A DNA stretch of 64,000 nucleotides. It comes from Diphasiastrum complanatum. Taxonomy: Eukaryota > Streptophyta > Lycopodiopsida > Lycopodiales > Lycopodiaceae. The notes beneath the pieces are model-generated. The model saw nothing but the letters and a program-made list of their open reading frames with translations, was not told where the DNA came from and did not search any database. The stretch lies in contig CM055105.1 of the NCBI GenBank assembly GCA_029204225.1, positions 51,844,331 to 51,908,330 on the forward strand. Reading direction: 5' to 3'. Made by a program: the position numbers and the translations under genes. Positions 25,711-36,609 of the stretch are shown piece after piece. Every line of letters begins with the position of its first letter. Positions within the stretch are counted from its first letter, which is position 1.

Positions 25711-26363
25711 TTTTTTTTTATGATTATTTATCCATGCAGGTACATCTATTCATAGCTTCCAAAATGTTATTTGAGCAGTTGCCCTAAACTTGACCTAAAT
25801 TGGAAACTTTTAGATATTTCATCAAAAATATTAGAAATTCTAGTCTAGATGCAATGTATCAAATTTAGCCAATTAGCATGGCTCTGAACGTGACCTCATT
25901 AATTTATCTACTTGCCAAAAATAGTACAAACACTATTTAGGCTTTTATTGACAAAACTGAACCTATCTCTAAGTTGAAACTTCATGTGGACCTCAAATAA
26001 CCAACAAACTAGTTGACAATTTTTCACACTCTTTCTACACAAGAGCTAGCTAGTTGTCTCCCTCTACCCAAGAGCAAGGTACTTGTGTGGCTCTTTCATA
26101 GTGAAAATAACTTAGTTTTTTCAAGTAATTGTGAAAAAACGTGCTTGTCTTTGGATGATCATAACTTTTTGTATGATAGAGCTCTTGTCTTTATTCAAAG
26201 TGTGTTAGAGACCTCTTGATCCAAGTTGATCTAGCCTAGATGGATCTTGTGCAAACTCTAATGCATGAAGGTCATGGTAGATATTTGCAAGATCCTCAAA
26301 TGTGCATTTTTAACACAACCTCCTTGTATGTGATGAATACATTAAATACTATATTAAATTGGC
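25711..26363. other. Spacer between two R copies
   Basis: No gene. The last 50 or so bases (TGTATGTGATGAATAC...) also occur beside R copy 3, so the repeat unit may begin here. Confidence 0.4.
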
Positions 26364-27125
26364 TACCCAAGCGAAAAATGTCATACTTACAATGTACAAG
26401 AATGCGAGCCAAGAGATAGATTAAATTCACGAAACTTGCTAGAATGTTTGTCTAACACACAAGCCTCACTTGCTCATGCACTTAGCCAAAATCTAGTTTT
26501 CTAGTCATATGACACATGCCTCTTGATTCTTTGTCTTGCATTTCACAAAGCAACAAGAGCATCATATGTGTTTAGATATATGTTATAAGAAAGATCCAAA
26601 AAGTTAGCTTCAAATTGAAATTTATTCAATCCTTTGCAAATTTTTGAGCTTTTCATTTATTAACTACAATCTGTTAACTTGATGATAATGTAAGACATGG
26701 AATCGAGTAGACTACCCCAGCACCAAGTTCAATTGCAAAATATGGCATGACATGGATAGGTCGACCTTGTTTGAAAAATATATCTAGCATGTCGAAGAGA
26801 ATCATCAATAACAATGTTTAAAAAAAAAGGTTCAGTAAAATAAAGACAACATAATCACTAGCATTAAAACAATGAATGAAAAAAATCAATTCTGATGTGA
26901 ATTTCTTATTTTTCAAATTCGAACTTTTGAGCAATATTTTGCAACTATTATTACAATCATATTTCAATCCAAGTAAATATGCAGCAACATGAATGAATCT
27001 AGATTAACAAAAACACGAAAAACATACCCCATGAAACATTGGACAAGAGTATAAATTTGATGAGTAATGCTCGAAGGAGGTCTGGTTGTAGCATAAATAT
27101 ATTGAAAATCAGGACATGCAGGATA
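26364..27125 (+). repeat. Repeat family R, copy 2, cut by a copia LTR
   Basis: Aligns with copy 1 from CTACCCAAGC to ACATGCAGGATA. The copia LTR starts at that point; in copy 1 the text runs on without a break. A roughly 34-bp patch at 26487-26520 differs from copy 1 and matches the copia LTR instead. Confidence 0.8.
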
Positions 27126-27888
27126 TGTGAAAAATGCAAAAATTATGCTTGGTCAAGGCCAAATCTATGTATATAGGATGATTACACATGTGTGGAGCCT
27201 ATTCCCACGTGTGAAAATAGTGTACTTGTCATGTACCATAATCATATAGGTTGGCATCAATCTATTGGTTGCATGAGCCAAATCATTAGAATAGGTGTCA
27301 CATCCCATGTGTAGAGGACTGCTCACACGTGTGGAATAAGCTGAAGTAGGCAAATTTTGACTTCTAGAAGGTTTCTTAGTAGATCTCCATATAGTAGGAA
27401 AATGGACCAAAAGTGCTCAAAATAGAAAGTTTGATCCAAGTGTCAATTTTGCATGATGATTAATCATATGACAAAGCATCCTCACACGTGTGAGATTTGA
27501 TGCATGATCAGTACCTCGAGCTCCAAGAAATGTATATATATAGAGGCATATTTGGCCATAATCAACATGAAACACCAATCTTGATTTTGGAGGCAATTTT
27601 GTGTCAATCTCTCCATTTGTGTACATTTGTTTTGATTGATTTGAGTTCCTATCATATTGTACTTTGTTTTTAGGCTGGATTCTGTACTCTGACAGGTTTT
27701 CACACGTGTGAAACCGGCAAGTACATTTATCTTCATTAATGATTGTTCTTGTTAGATTTTCATGCCTAGAATTGATCTAGATTGATCTAAATCTAGTGTA
27801 TATTGATAGATCAATTGTATCTAACATCCAATCCCTCTTGTGGATCATTTTAGAATCCATTCTTGGTCCAATTTTGTAGATTTCCACA
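27126..27888 (+). mobile_element. 5' LTR of copia element C2 (N1 family)
   Basis: 763 bp, TGTGAAAAATGC...TTTCCACA. Aligns along its length with the N1 LTRs (58794-59624) but lacks about 68 bases after ATCATATAGGTTG. It carries ACACATGTGT at 27184, CCACGTGTG at 27204 and CACACGTGTG at 27323, 27482 and 27701. The PBS follows immediately. Confidence 0.9.
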
Positions 27889-27900
27889 TGGTATCAGAGC
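27889..27900 (+). other. Copia PBS (initiator tRNA-Met)
   Basis: Perfect TGGTATCAGAGC directly after the LTR end. Confidence 0.95.
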
Positions 27901-28457
27901 CAAGTACAAGAGGATTGATATTGATGGGGTTGATCCAAAACTAAGCCCAAATTAGCAAGTTTTTGGAAACTAGCTAATTTTTGTGTGGCGAGTTGGATTT
28001 GATAGGTATACTCAAAATTTTTGGACCAAAACTTGTTGTGGGCTGTAGGAGTACCTTTCACACGTGTGAGGTCATACAGGTCCTGTTTTGGTTGAGAAAA
28101 TTCAAAAAAATTTATAATTTGACTCACACACCCAAATTGAGAGATTTTTTGTGCAAATTGAAGCTTTTTCTATAGAGATTCTATTCCTTTGATTTTTTCT
28201 TGGATTAGATCAGCCAAAAAATTATATTTGAAGCTTGATTTTTTGAGTGCATGTTGAAGTTGAGAGAGAGATTGTCAAAAATCATATATGAAAGAGTGAT
28301 TTTGCAAGATTGAGACTAGAATCTAAATCTCCATCATTATAGATTGGTTCATGAGTGATAGGATTGTGTCTATAAAGCTTTAAAATTGCTAGAAGACTTT
28401 AGGTTTAGATCTCTTAGAGAAACCATAAGAGTTTCTAGTGCTTTTTCACATTCAAAA
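27901..28457 (+). other. C2 5' leader
   Basis: Aligns with the start of the N1 leader (59637 onward), including one CACACGTGTG palindrome at about 28059. Non-coding. Confidence 0.8.
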
Positions 28458-29522
28458 ATGGCATCAACAGGTGGTTTTTTGCTTGAAGCTAGTGAAAGGC
28501 TCACATCCACTAATTATGCTAATTGGATAGTTCAAATGGAGTCTTTGCTTGTAATCCATGATCTTATTGACATAGCACTTGAGGTGGAAGTAGAACTTCA
28601 AGGAGGTGTTGAATTGGCAAAGTACAAAAAGAGATGTAGAGTTGCATTACATTGCATAAAAATGAATGTAAATAATGAACTTTTGAGGGAAATCTCATCT
28701 TGTACTACATCCAAAGAGGCATGGGATTCATTGAAAGCAATTTATGGATCCAAGAATACTTCAAGGATACTCATGCTTAGGAACCAAATTCTTCAAAGCA
28801 TGAAAGGAAGTAGTGAAAGTGCCCAAAATTATGGTTTTAGGATCAAATCTTTGAATAAGGAGTTGTCTTCTATAGATGATAAAATCAAAGATGATGAGTT
28901 AGTTCAAATCATTTTCAATGGATTAGGAGATGATTATTCTAATCTTGTTCAAACCTTTGCTATTCAATATCCACTTCCTAGTATTGAAATACTTCAAAGT
29001 GTGCTTGTAAGTGAGGAGAGTAGAATGCTTCATATCAAAAGTAGGATGAGTTCCTTATCTTTGAATGATGGTGATGAAAAAGCTAACTTTTCCTTGAAAG
29101 GCAAGAAGAAAAAGTTTCCATCCAAAAAGACTCAAGACATGGAGATGGAGAGCAAAGATGGAGCATCAAGTTCCAAAGGCAAGAGCAAAAAGGACAAGAA
29201 GAGGCTAAAGTGTTTCTTTTGTGGTAAAAAGGGACATTTTGCATCTGAGTGCTACAAGAAGAAGAATGCCCAAGAGAAGGAAAATCAAGGCAATCTTGTG
29301 CTTGAGGAGGAGGAGGAAGAACGCAATCTATCTTTGATGGTGTCCTTACCACAAACATCTAATCAAGACACTTGGTGGATTGATAGTGGGGCAAGCTCCC
29401 ACATGACTCACCAAAAAAACTACTTTTCTAATCTACTTTCTTACAATAGTTCTAAGAGATTTATCTTCACTACAAGTGATCAAGAATGTGAGATTGTAGG
29501 TGTTGGATCCGAGATCATCTAA
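28458..29522 (+). CDS. gag: Ty1/copia Gag and start of protease (element C2)
   Basis: Uninterrupted 354-codon frame. Start chosen at MASTGGFLLEASERL because the other copia Gags here begin the same way. Residues about 1-200 are a UBN2-type Gag (TNYANWIVQMESLL, KEAWDSLKAIYGS, SAQNYGFRIKSLNKELSS, NGLGDDYSNLVQTF). A Lys-rich linker leads to a perfect zinc knuckle CFFCGKKGHFASEC near residue 255, for RNA binding. An acidic tract then precedes the aspartic protease active site WWIDSGASSHM near residue 312. The frame stops soon after (GVGSEII), well short of the rest of protease, integrase and RT. The element is truncated or internally deleted at about 29522, though what remains is intact. Confidence 0.92.
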   Translation: MASTGGFLLEASERLTSTNYANWIVQMESLLVIHDLIDIALEVEVELQGGVELAKYKKRCRVALHCIKMNVNNELLREISSCTTSKEAWDSLKAIYGSKNTSRILMLRNQILQSMKGSSESAQNYGFRIKSLNKELSSIDDKIKDDELVQIIFNGLGDDYSNLVQTFAIQYPLPSIEILQSVLVSEESRMLHIKSRMSSLSLNDGDEKANFSLKGKKKKFPSKKTQDMEMESKDGASSSKGKSKKDKKRLKCFFCGKKGHFASECYKKKNAQEKENQGNLVLEEEEEERNLSLMVSLPQTSNQDTWWIDSGASSHMTHQKNYFSNLLSYNSSKRFIFTTSDQECEIVGVGSEII

Positions 29523-29977
29523 AAAAGTAGATCTAGACAATGCACAAGAATCTAAGATCCAACATGATTGCATGTCAAAAAGATTGAGACTGATGAAGAG
29601 ATGTCTATGCTTTTGTTAAGTTAGATATGGAATTAAGATCATTGAATATGAACTAAGACTTTGTTAAGTTGATGTCCTACATTTGAGACCCTATTGGAAT
29701 CCATTGTATATGTAATTGGCATTGGCCAATTGGATTTGCATAATGATAAGAAAAGAGTACTTCGGTGGGGGGGGGGGGAGGGGGTGCGGTCCCCATCTTG
29801 ACCCCTCAATGCTTTCGCTATTGTGTGAATGAATCTATGTGATGTAATGTTTTCTAGCTTTGATTTAAAATCTTAGTTGATTTTCATTAAGTTGATTCGA
29901 GACTAGCTTATGTGAATGAAAAGCCAATTAGTTCTTTTGGGGTTTAAGAACTTAGGACAGGCCAATCACCCTCGAGT
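29523..29977. other. Junction region with G-run
   Basis: No gene. Contains an 18-base G-rich run at 29767-29784 that resembles a polypurine tract for a plus-strand element. The sequence after it has no partner LTR here. Lies between truncated copia C2 and truncated gypsy G2. Confidence 0.4.
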
Positions 29978-31912
29978 TCACACTTTTTCACAGAGATCTG
30001 TTGAAAAAGCTTCCATGACTCGTAATGATGGGACTAAGAATTTGACTGGCATTACTGCCTCTTGACCATATACTAAGTGGAAAGGGGTACCCCACCCAGT
30101 GGCTTTCTTCGGGGTGGTGCGGTAAGCCCAAACAGTTGAGAAAAGTTTTGTTTCCCAATCAGAGCAACTGGTTTCGACTATCTTGGTCAAAATTATACAT
30201 ATCGTCTTGTTAGTTGATTTAGCCTGGCCATTACATCTAGGGTAGTACGGTGTACTTTTTCTGTGAACAACAAGGTAATGGCGTAGGAAGTTATCAATGA
30301 CAGCATTTAAAAAATGTGTGTCGTGATCACTAACTAGCTCAATGGGACAGCCAAAATGTGTAATAATATTTTTGTAAAGAAAACGCGCGACTATTTTTGC
30401 ATTGGCATCCTTCGTTGCTCGAGCCTCCACCCACTTAGTGGCGTAATCTGTGGCTATGAGGATGTAACAAGCTTGGGTATGTTTTGTTGCTGGACTGATT
30501 GGTCCAACAAAGTCAATTCCCCACTTATGGAAGGCTTCGTCTTCTATAATGGGAGTCAGTGGCATGAAGTCTACTTTGGTGTTTTTCTTGGCTCGCTGAC
30601 AGACATCACACGTTTTAATGACAGCAAACGTGTCCTTAAACAAAGATGGCCACCACAGTCCTGCTCGAAGGATAATCTTTGATGTGGCTTCAACAGAAAA
30701 GTGGCCACCTCCAATGCCCTCATGAGCTTGAGATATGATAGGTCGTATCTCAGATTCATAAGCACATCGGCGAATGATACCGACAACGTCCCTTTTGTAA
30801 AGTTGTCCCGCAATTAATTGAAAGGGCGCTGCTTTTAGCAAAAAAAAAAATTTTGCCACCGTACTCAGGCCTTCTTTGAGTCTGCCTGTTGTGAAAAACT
30901 GAGTGATCTCCTCAGCCCATAAGGGTGTAGCATCGATATGAAAAAGGCATGCATCAGGGAGATCATCGTTGACTAGTGCAGTTGCTTTTTCAGCACTCGG
31001 TAGTCTGGAAAGGTGGTCCGCCATGAAATGTTGGGTCCCTTTCCGAACGACTATGCAGAAATTAAATTCCTCTAAAATCAATAGCCATCGAACCATACGT
31101 CCCATTTTACAAGATTTATTAACGATATATAGAAGGGCTTGATGGTATGTGTAGAACACAAAGGTCTGGCCTAATAAATAATGTCTTAGTTGTTGCACAG
31201 CATAGACCATCGCCAATGCTTCTCTCTCGATGGCTGTATAGTTTACTTCAGCATGCACTAGTTGCCTACTCAAGAAACGTATTGGAAAGTCTTTGCCATA
31301 CTTGTCCGGTTGCGCTAGAAGACCTCCAATGGCATACTTACTTGCGTCAGTATGCACATGGAACTCTTTCGTGTAATCTGGTGAGCGAAGTATGGGAGCC
31401 GTGGTGGGGGCTGTTTTCAGCTCCTCAAAGGCCTTAATTCGTTCTTCGGTCCTGGGATCTACCACAACTAAATAAACGAGGCATGCCTTGCCGGCATAGT
31501 CAATTATAAAGATGAGATAATAATTTGTATGACCGAGGAAGACATATACTTCCTTCACTGTTGCAAGTAAGGACATTTCCACTATAACCTTGGTTTTTGA
31601 CGGGTCGGTAGAAATATCGTCCTTTGAAATTATATGCCCGAGTACGACCCCATGGGTGACCCATATTTGACATTTATCAGGGTTTAGTGAGATATTAAAT
31701 CTATGACAGCGAATGAAGATTTTGTCCAGGGCGTCAAGGTGCGTAGCTGCGGAGGAATGTACACCTAGATTGTCGAGATAAATCTCCACGATCCGATGTA
31801 ACAGATCTTGAAAGGCCAGTTGCATGACTCTTTGGAACGTTGAAGGGGCGTTGCATAAGCCAAAAGGCATAACATTATAAGCATAAAGCCCGTTTTTTAT
31901 TGCAAAGGCCAT
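29978..31912 (-). pseudogene. pol: Ty3/gypsy pol of G2: RT end, RNase H, integrase (644 codons)
   Basis: Single open frame covering the second half of reverse transcriptase (NVMPFGLCNAPSTFQRVM), RNase H (FHVHTDASKYAIGGLLAQPD, TAIEREALAMVYAV, ADHLSRL) and integrase. The integrase has a zinc-binding part (H..., CDVCQRAKK), a core with WGIDFVGPIS and SDHDTHFLNAVID, then PYYPRCNGQAKSTNK and YGQEAVMPVKFLVPS. It ends abruptly where G3 continues for about 100 more residues, so the GPY/F-type tail is lost. Two active-site changes are visible: the RT box reads YLDN instead of YLDD, and the third integrase acidic residue (GQAE in the family) is Lys. Long and open, yet catalytically dead. Confidence 0.92.
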
Positions 31913-32376
31913 TTTATTTTATCTTCAGGGGCTATTTGAACACGAAAATAACCGCTGAATCCATCCAAGACGTTCAAAGCTTCAGCTCCTGCCATTTCCT
32001 CTAGGATTTGGGTCGTTAAAGACAAGGGAAAATGGTCTTTCTTCGTAACCGCATTAAGGTTTTTGAGATCGACACATATACGAAGCTTGTCATTTTTCTT
32101 GGGTACATCCAAAGTGGGTGATACCCAATTAGTATGTTGAACTTCATAAATGAAGCCAGCATCCAGCAATTTCTTAATATCTTCGTCGATCCTCTCACGA
32201 TAGACAGGGTTAGATCGATAGGGTTTAGTCCTGATAGGCTTAGCATTGTCTTCTAAAGAAATCCTATGGACCACTATTTCAGGTGGGATCCCTTTCATTT
32301 CAGTATAATTCCATGCAAATACATCCCTGTATTTGTGAAATAAAGTTTCCAGATCAGAAAGTTGGGTTGATGACAA
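31897..32376 (-). pseudogene. pol: Ty3/gypsy RT N-terminal half (G2)
   Basis: Encodes HKYRDVFAWNYTEMKGI, GFIYEVQHTNWVSPT, VPKKNDKLRICVDLKNLNAV and LDGFSGYFRVQIAPEDK, the fingers and first palm segment of gypsy RT. Its end overlaps the next frame by 16 bases; one frameshift near 31905 separates the two halves of RT. Aligns well with G3 RT at 57765-57350. Confidence 0.92.
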
Positions 32377-33423
32377 ATGTGCACCAACATGAACTATTCG
32401 ATCTACCTACTCGTCAGGATCTTTAAGGTTTAGTGGAATTGTCTTAGCAGGTCCTTCAAAGAAATTGGAACTTGGTGTAGGTTCCTGATGCGGTTGTGGT
32501 AACAGGATAACAACGTCATCCAGTGTAAAGTCTTTGAACTTCTATGGAAGACCAAAAGGTGGGTCGACAAAAGGTTCGGAAAATTTGGGAATCATCTGAG
32601 GTGATTCACTACCGGATGTGGAAGCTTGGTCAGATTGTTTGGTTTCTGTCCCTTTTGACAAGGGCTTGATCGGCTGTTTAAGCTTCTCACGTATCTGTTT
32701 TTGATGCTCGGTTAATTTTGTATCAATAACTTTAGGTTTTTGTAACCGAGGTTTTTGTGGTTTTTGAGTGGGTGGTGTTGATGCCTCACTTATCATATCA
32801 TCGTCGATTGTATCCCGGAGTTCGTCGGGATACACATCCCATGCATATACTTTGGGTTTGGGCTTGTATGTTTGTGTGTTGGGTACCTTGGATGTCAGTT
32901 GGATGTGAGCCAACAGTACTGGTGTCGTTATCTCCTTAGGAATTGATTTTGGCGGATAAGGTTGTGCATCTAGATATAGGAGCACATGTTCATCCGTCAT
33001 GTCTACATCATCCATGGAAAGAATACCTTCTTCCAAAACATGGGCAGTAGAGACACTAGGTTCTCCTGGGCACCACGCTATAGGAATCGGGTCAATCATC
33101 ATAAGTGAGATGATGGGTGTGTCAATGTCTGTAGAGGATGGGAGAATATCCACATTTGCTGTAGCAGTTTCGATACAACATTGACTGGAATCAGCACAGT
33201 CCATAGTGGCTAGTGCATGACCCCAAACTATTATGTCCGTGGATCTCGTATAGTGACCTTTTGGTTGGATCGAGACGTTATCTGATTCGTCATATGTTGT
33301 GGATGACCATTCATCGTATACCTTGGCGGGCTTGACATGGCCTGCTGAGTCAACCGTGACTTGTTTATCGTGGTTACCAAAGGTAATTTTGCTATGCTTC
33401 CAATCTTGGACAACACTTGTCAT
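32377..33423 (-). pseudogene. G2 linker between protease and RT
   Basis: From 33423 to 32542 an open frame begins TSVVQDWKHSKITFG, the text that follows protease in this lineage. It continues as a Pro/Thr/Asp/Lys-rich, poorly conserved linker (KPKVYAWDVYPDELRDTIDD, SKGTETKQSDQASTSGSES). The remaining bases to the RT frame are the same linker in another frame. No enzymatic motif. Confidence 0.75.
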
Positions 33424-33755
33424 CTGGAGCCAGGGTGTACCAAGAAGGAGTTTATATGTATTGTTATCTTCTGGTAAATCTAAGATGACACATCTATAAA
33501 AAATTTGACACCTGCTATGCGAACTTTTATATTTGATAAATGACCAGTAGGGTCAGTAACTCGTTGATCAGCCATGCAAAGTTTATATCGTGGTTGATCG
33601 AGGGTATGGAAGCCCCATGACCTTGCCAATGACAAAGCCATTATATTAATGCCTGATCCGCTATCTAGGATAGCAGATACTATAGGATAGTCTTTATAGG
33701 ACAAAGGTAGGGTGATGCTAGTCCCCTTAGCAACACCTATATTCAAAAGATTCAT
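33424..33755 (-). pseudogene. Ty3/gypsy aspartic protease (G2)
   Basis: Retropepsin that would cut the Gag-Pol polyprotein. The frame reads VSAILDSGSGINIMALSLA with the catalytic D-S-G triad, then YKLCMADQRVTDPTGHLSN. After a frame break near 33480 it continues YKLLLGTPWLQ, the usual protease end. Confidence 0.85.
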
Positions 33756-34526
33756 AGGAATCTAGAGAATTTCAGGAATTTCTTCTATTTCTCGCTGTTC
33801 ATCAGGAATAGTAGACAGCTGAAAACTTCAATGGATATAACGTTGAAGCCTAGTGAAGGATTTTATTGCGGTATGAAATGGCATGGTGAGTTGAGCTTGT
33901 AGGAGGTCAGAAAATACTTCAAGTCCCCGTAGGGATTGCTCCTTTTTGGGGATATGAGCTGATAACAGACTTTCTGTATGTTCTTCCTCTCGCAAAAACT
34001 CATCTTGAAACTCATTGTATTTCCGTTGTTCCACTTTTGGGTCTGGGTAATCTTTTGGTAATGTGGAAGCCATCAAATGGCTTCCATGTGGGTCAGCTAA
34101 TTTTCCATGGTTTTGCTGCTATTTTTGTTGTTGACGTTGTGCTCTAGTGAGAACTCTAACAGGTTTGGATGAGAGATGACATGCTAGAAGAATCATGTTA
34201 GGTTGTTTAGGACAATTCTTGAAACTGTGTTTACGGACACAGTCGGGACATTCCGCATGGTATTGGTTTTTAACTTTACAGTCAGTCATGAAATGTCACG
34301 TTTCACCACAAATAAAGTAGCAGTTGCTCATTGGGCCTGTGGCAATAGCATACCCATCTTGGATGGCTAGTTGTGCTGGATTTTATGGTGGTGTTGAATA
34401 CTCATCTTGTTTGCATGAGCATGAGTTGTCGGTTTGATAATGTTGAGAACTAACAGATGGAAGTGTTGTATCTTGATGATAGGAGTGATCATAGGAGTTT
34501 TCAACAAGATGTATTTGTGTAGACTC
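33756..34526 (-). pseudogene. gag: G2 Gag C-terminal region with zinc-binding repeats
   Basis: Degraded region between capsid and protease. At about 34330-34170 the minus strand reads CYFICGET-stop-HFMTDC and then CPDCVRKHSFKNC, two Cys/His knuckles, the first broken by a stop in place of Trp. An open frame at 34076-33828 (STLPKDYPDPKVEQRKYNEF) is the linker to protease. Confidence 0.65.
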
Positions 34527-34874
34527 TCAAGGATTTCTATGTTTTGGTGGTCCTAGATCTGGTTGTCCTCTTGGAGGTGGTCCTAAGCGCGCCAGTTGTG
34601 GTTGAGGTTCATATCTAGGTTGTCTGGGCAACTCTTGTATATGGACTTGATTGTTTCGTGGTTGATAGTGCGTGTGTTGGTTTTGTGAAACAAACGGTTG
34701 TCGAGGAGGTTGATTATGTCCTCCTAACTGGTTGTGAGGCTGGTTCCTTGGGTTATAATAGCAATAAAGAGAGGTATGCCCCATAAAGTCACAGATGTCA
34801 CATTTGATAAAGGAAGTATCTGGGACCGGTTGGTAAGAAGGGCACTCATTGCCAGTGTGTGCACCTCGCACCAC
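34527..34874 (-). pseudogene. gag: G2 Gag zinc knuckle and Gln/Pro/Asn-rich tail
   Basis: Contains CDICDFMGHTSLYC, a perfect C-x2-C-x4-H-x4-C zinc knuckle that binds element RNA, followed by a Gln/Asn/Pro/Arg-rich tail (PRNQPHNQLGGHNQPP). It overlaps the upstream Gag frame with a frameshift near 34800. Confidence 0.85.
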
Positions 34875-35314
34875 GTGTTCTCTCGTCTATGTTGGATTTG
34901 GCCAGTGGGTAACTGACCCGGCATCAAACTCTGGATAGACTTAAGAGTGTTTTGAAACTCTTTTGTGAGTTTCTCCATCTGTTGTTGGTGTTGCTGGTTA
35001 AGCAACTCCATCTGTGTTTTCCACAACTGTTCTTGACTTTCATCGTTTGGTTGAGCTTCTTGGACAACATGATGTGCTCTCTGTTCACGTGGTTCATCGA
35101 CATCAAAGCCCTCGTCTTCCTCTCGAATGGCATCAGACATGGCTTGTTTCAATGATGTATATTCATCATTGGAACGAAGTTCACATCTTATCCATCTTGG
35201 GAGTCCAACGAGGAACCAAATTATGAGCATAGACTCAGTGGGTTGTTCTTGTACCTGACTTTTTAATCTTTTAAATCGTTCAATATAGTCATGTACTTTA
35301 TCATCTTTTGTCAT
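34724..35314 (-). pseudogene. gag: G2 Gag capsid C-terminal half
   Basis: Reads HDYIERFKRLKSQVQEQP, MLIIWFLVGLPRWIRCELR and SLKQAMSDAIREEDEGFD, the second half of Retrotrans_gag. A Gln-rich coiled-coil-like stretch follows (LLNQQHQQQMEKLTKEFQ). Confidence 0.85.
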
Positions 35315-35854
35315 TTTGATGTTACTTAGCTTGACAAAAGACTTTCTATCAAGCGAAATGGCTTAAAAGCATTTGATAAAGGCCTCCTTCAAGAGTGACC
35401 AGTCACGTTTATCTTCGCGATCAAGGTTAAAAAACCACTCTCGTGCTTGATCGATCATGGTCATCGAAAAGAGCTATACCATGGCTTCCGGTGATGTCTC
35501 TCCATAGACGTCACATGCATTCTCAAAGACCCGACGAAATCTTTGAGGATCAGTGTTACTATCGTACTTAGGTAAATCTAGCTTTGGGATTCGTTTTTCA
35601 GTACATGGAACATTATTCGCAAAAGCTCCGTTTAAGTGAGCTCGTGCATTTGAAAATTCAAAAGCATGAAAATTTGGTCGTTCATATGGAGCTTCATAAT
35701 GCATGGATTCCCATCTGTCGAATGGGTTGGTGGATGGCTCTTGGACTTGGGATTTCATCCGAGAATATCTGTTAAATTGAGCCTATTCGGTGGATGGGGA
35801 GACCATCTCTAGTGGATAGTCCTCCGTAGAATTTGGATCATAAGGGCGATCCAT
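35315..35854 (-). pseudogene. gag: G2 Gag N-terminal half
   Basis: Start chosen at ATG 35854 (MDRPYDPNSTEDYPLEM), shared with G1. A stop follows in PSTE-stop-AQFNRY. The frame then runs on through HLNGAFANNVPCTEKR and KYDSNTDPQRFRRVFEN to VYGETSPEAMV, with a second stop, and AREWFFNLDREDKRDW beyond. Two stops in the first 130 codons make it non-functional. Confidence 0.85.
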
Positions 35855-36609
35855 AACAACTTGTAGAGTACCGTAGGATTTTGTAAATAGGCTCTTGGAC
35901 TGTTGTTACGGTGGATATGGGTGTTGGAATGCGGTTGCTATGGGTCCACGGTTGATGCGAGTGCAATGCGACTAGTGGCGGTTGATACGGCTGAATGTGG
36001 TGGAACGAGTGAATGCGGTTACTGACAATGGAGTCGAAAAGCAGTCGTTTGGTGATTGAAAGGTTGTGTGTTATTGTGATAGCGGTGAGGATTGTTCAAG
36101 GCAGGCACAAACTATAGCTGGGATGTGGTTATTTGCGGTCTAGTGCGGTGGCTACGGTGATTTGCAGTCCGAACAGTTTGCGAACGATAAGCCTGGTTTG
36201 TAGTGATTTACAATCCATATGGTACGGTAGATTACGATGCCTATGGATTATGATGGATGACTGTTTCTACAAGTGAAAATGAGTGTTGCGATACGGTTGC
36301 TATCGTTAGAAGATTAAAGGTATGTGATTGTGATTTCGACAGTGCAATTGTGGAGGTTGTGTGTTTGCGATTGTTACGATAGTTGTGGTGCTGTTGTTGA
36401 CGATGGCTGCGGCTCACGACGATCACTACAATATAACGTAGTTGTGTGCGATGGCTACGGTGTAAAGAGTGAAGCAATGGGAGTTTTGTTGAATGTATTT
36501 CCTATGGCTCAATGCAGTTCTCACGGTGAAAAGTGGTCACTATGGTGCAATGCGATTCTTACAGCTGGAAAGTGTCTGTAATTACTGTAATGTGTTTGAT
36601 TATAGTATC
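35855..36609 (-). other. G2 leader, non-repetitive part
   Basis: TG-rich text full of GGTTACGG/GCGATGGC-like phrases, with no gene. Comparable to 823-1040 in G1. Confidence 0.6.

Noticed and set aside
29767-29784. G-rich run as a polypurine tract or G-quadruplex
   Set aside because: No LTR with a partner follows it, and a single long G run lacks separated G blocks; kept only as a note.
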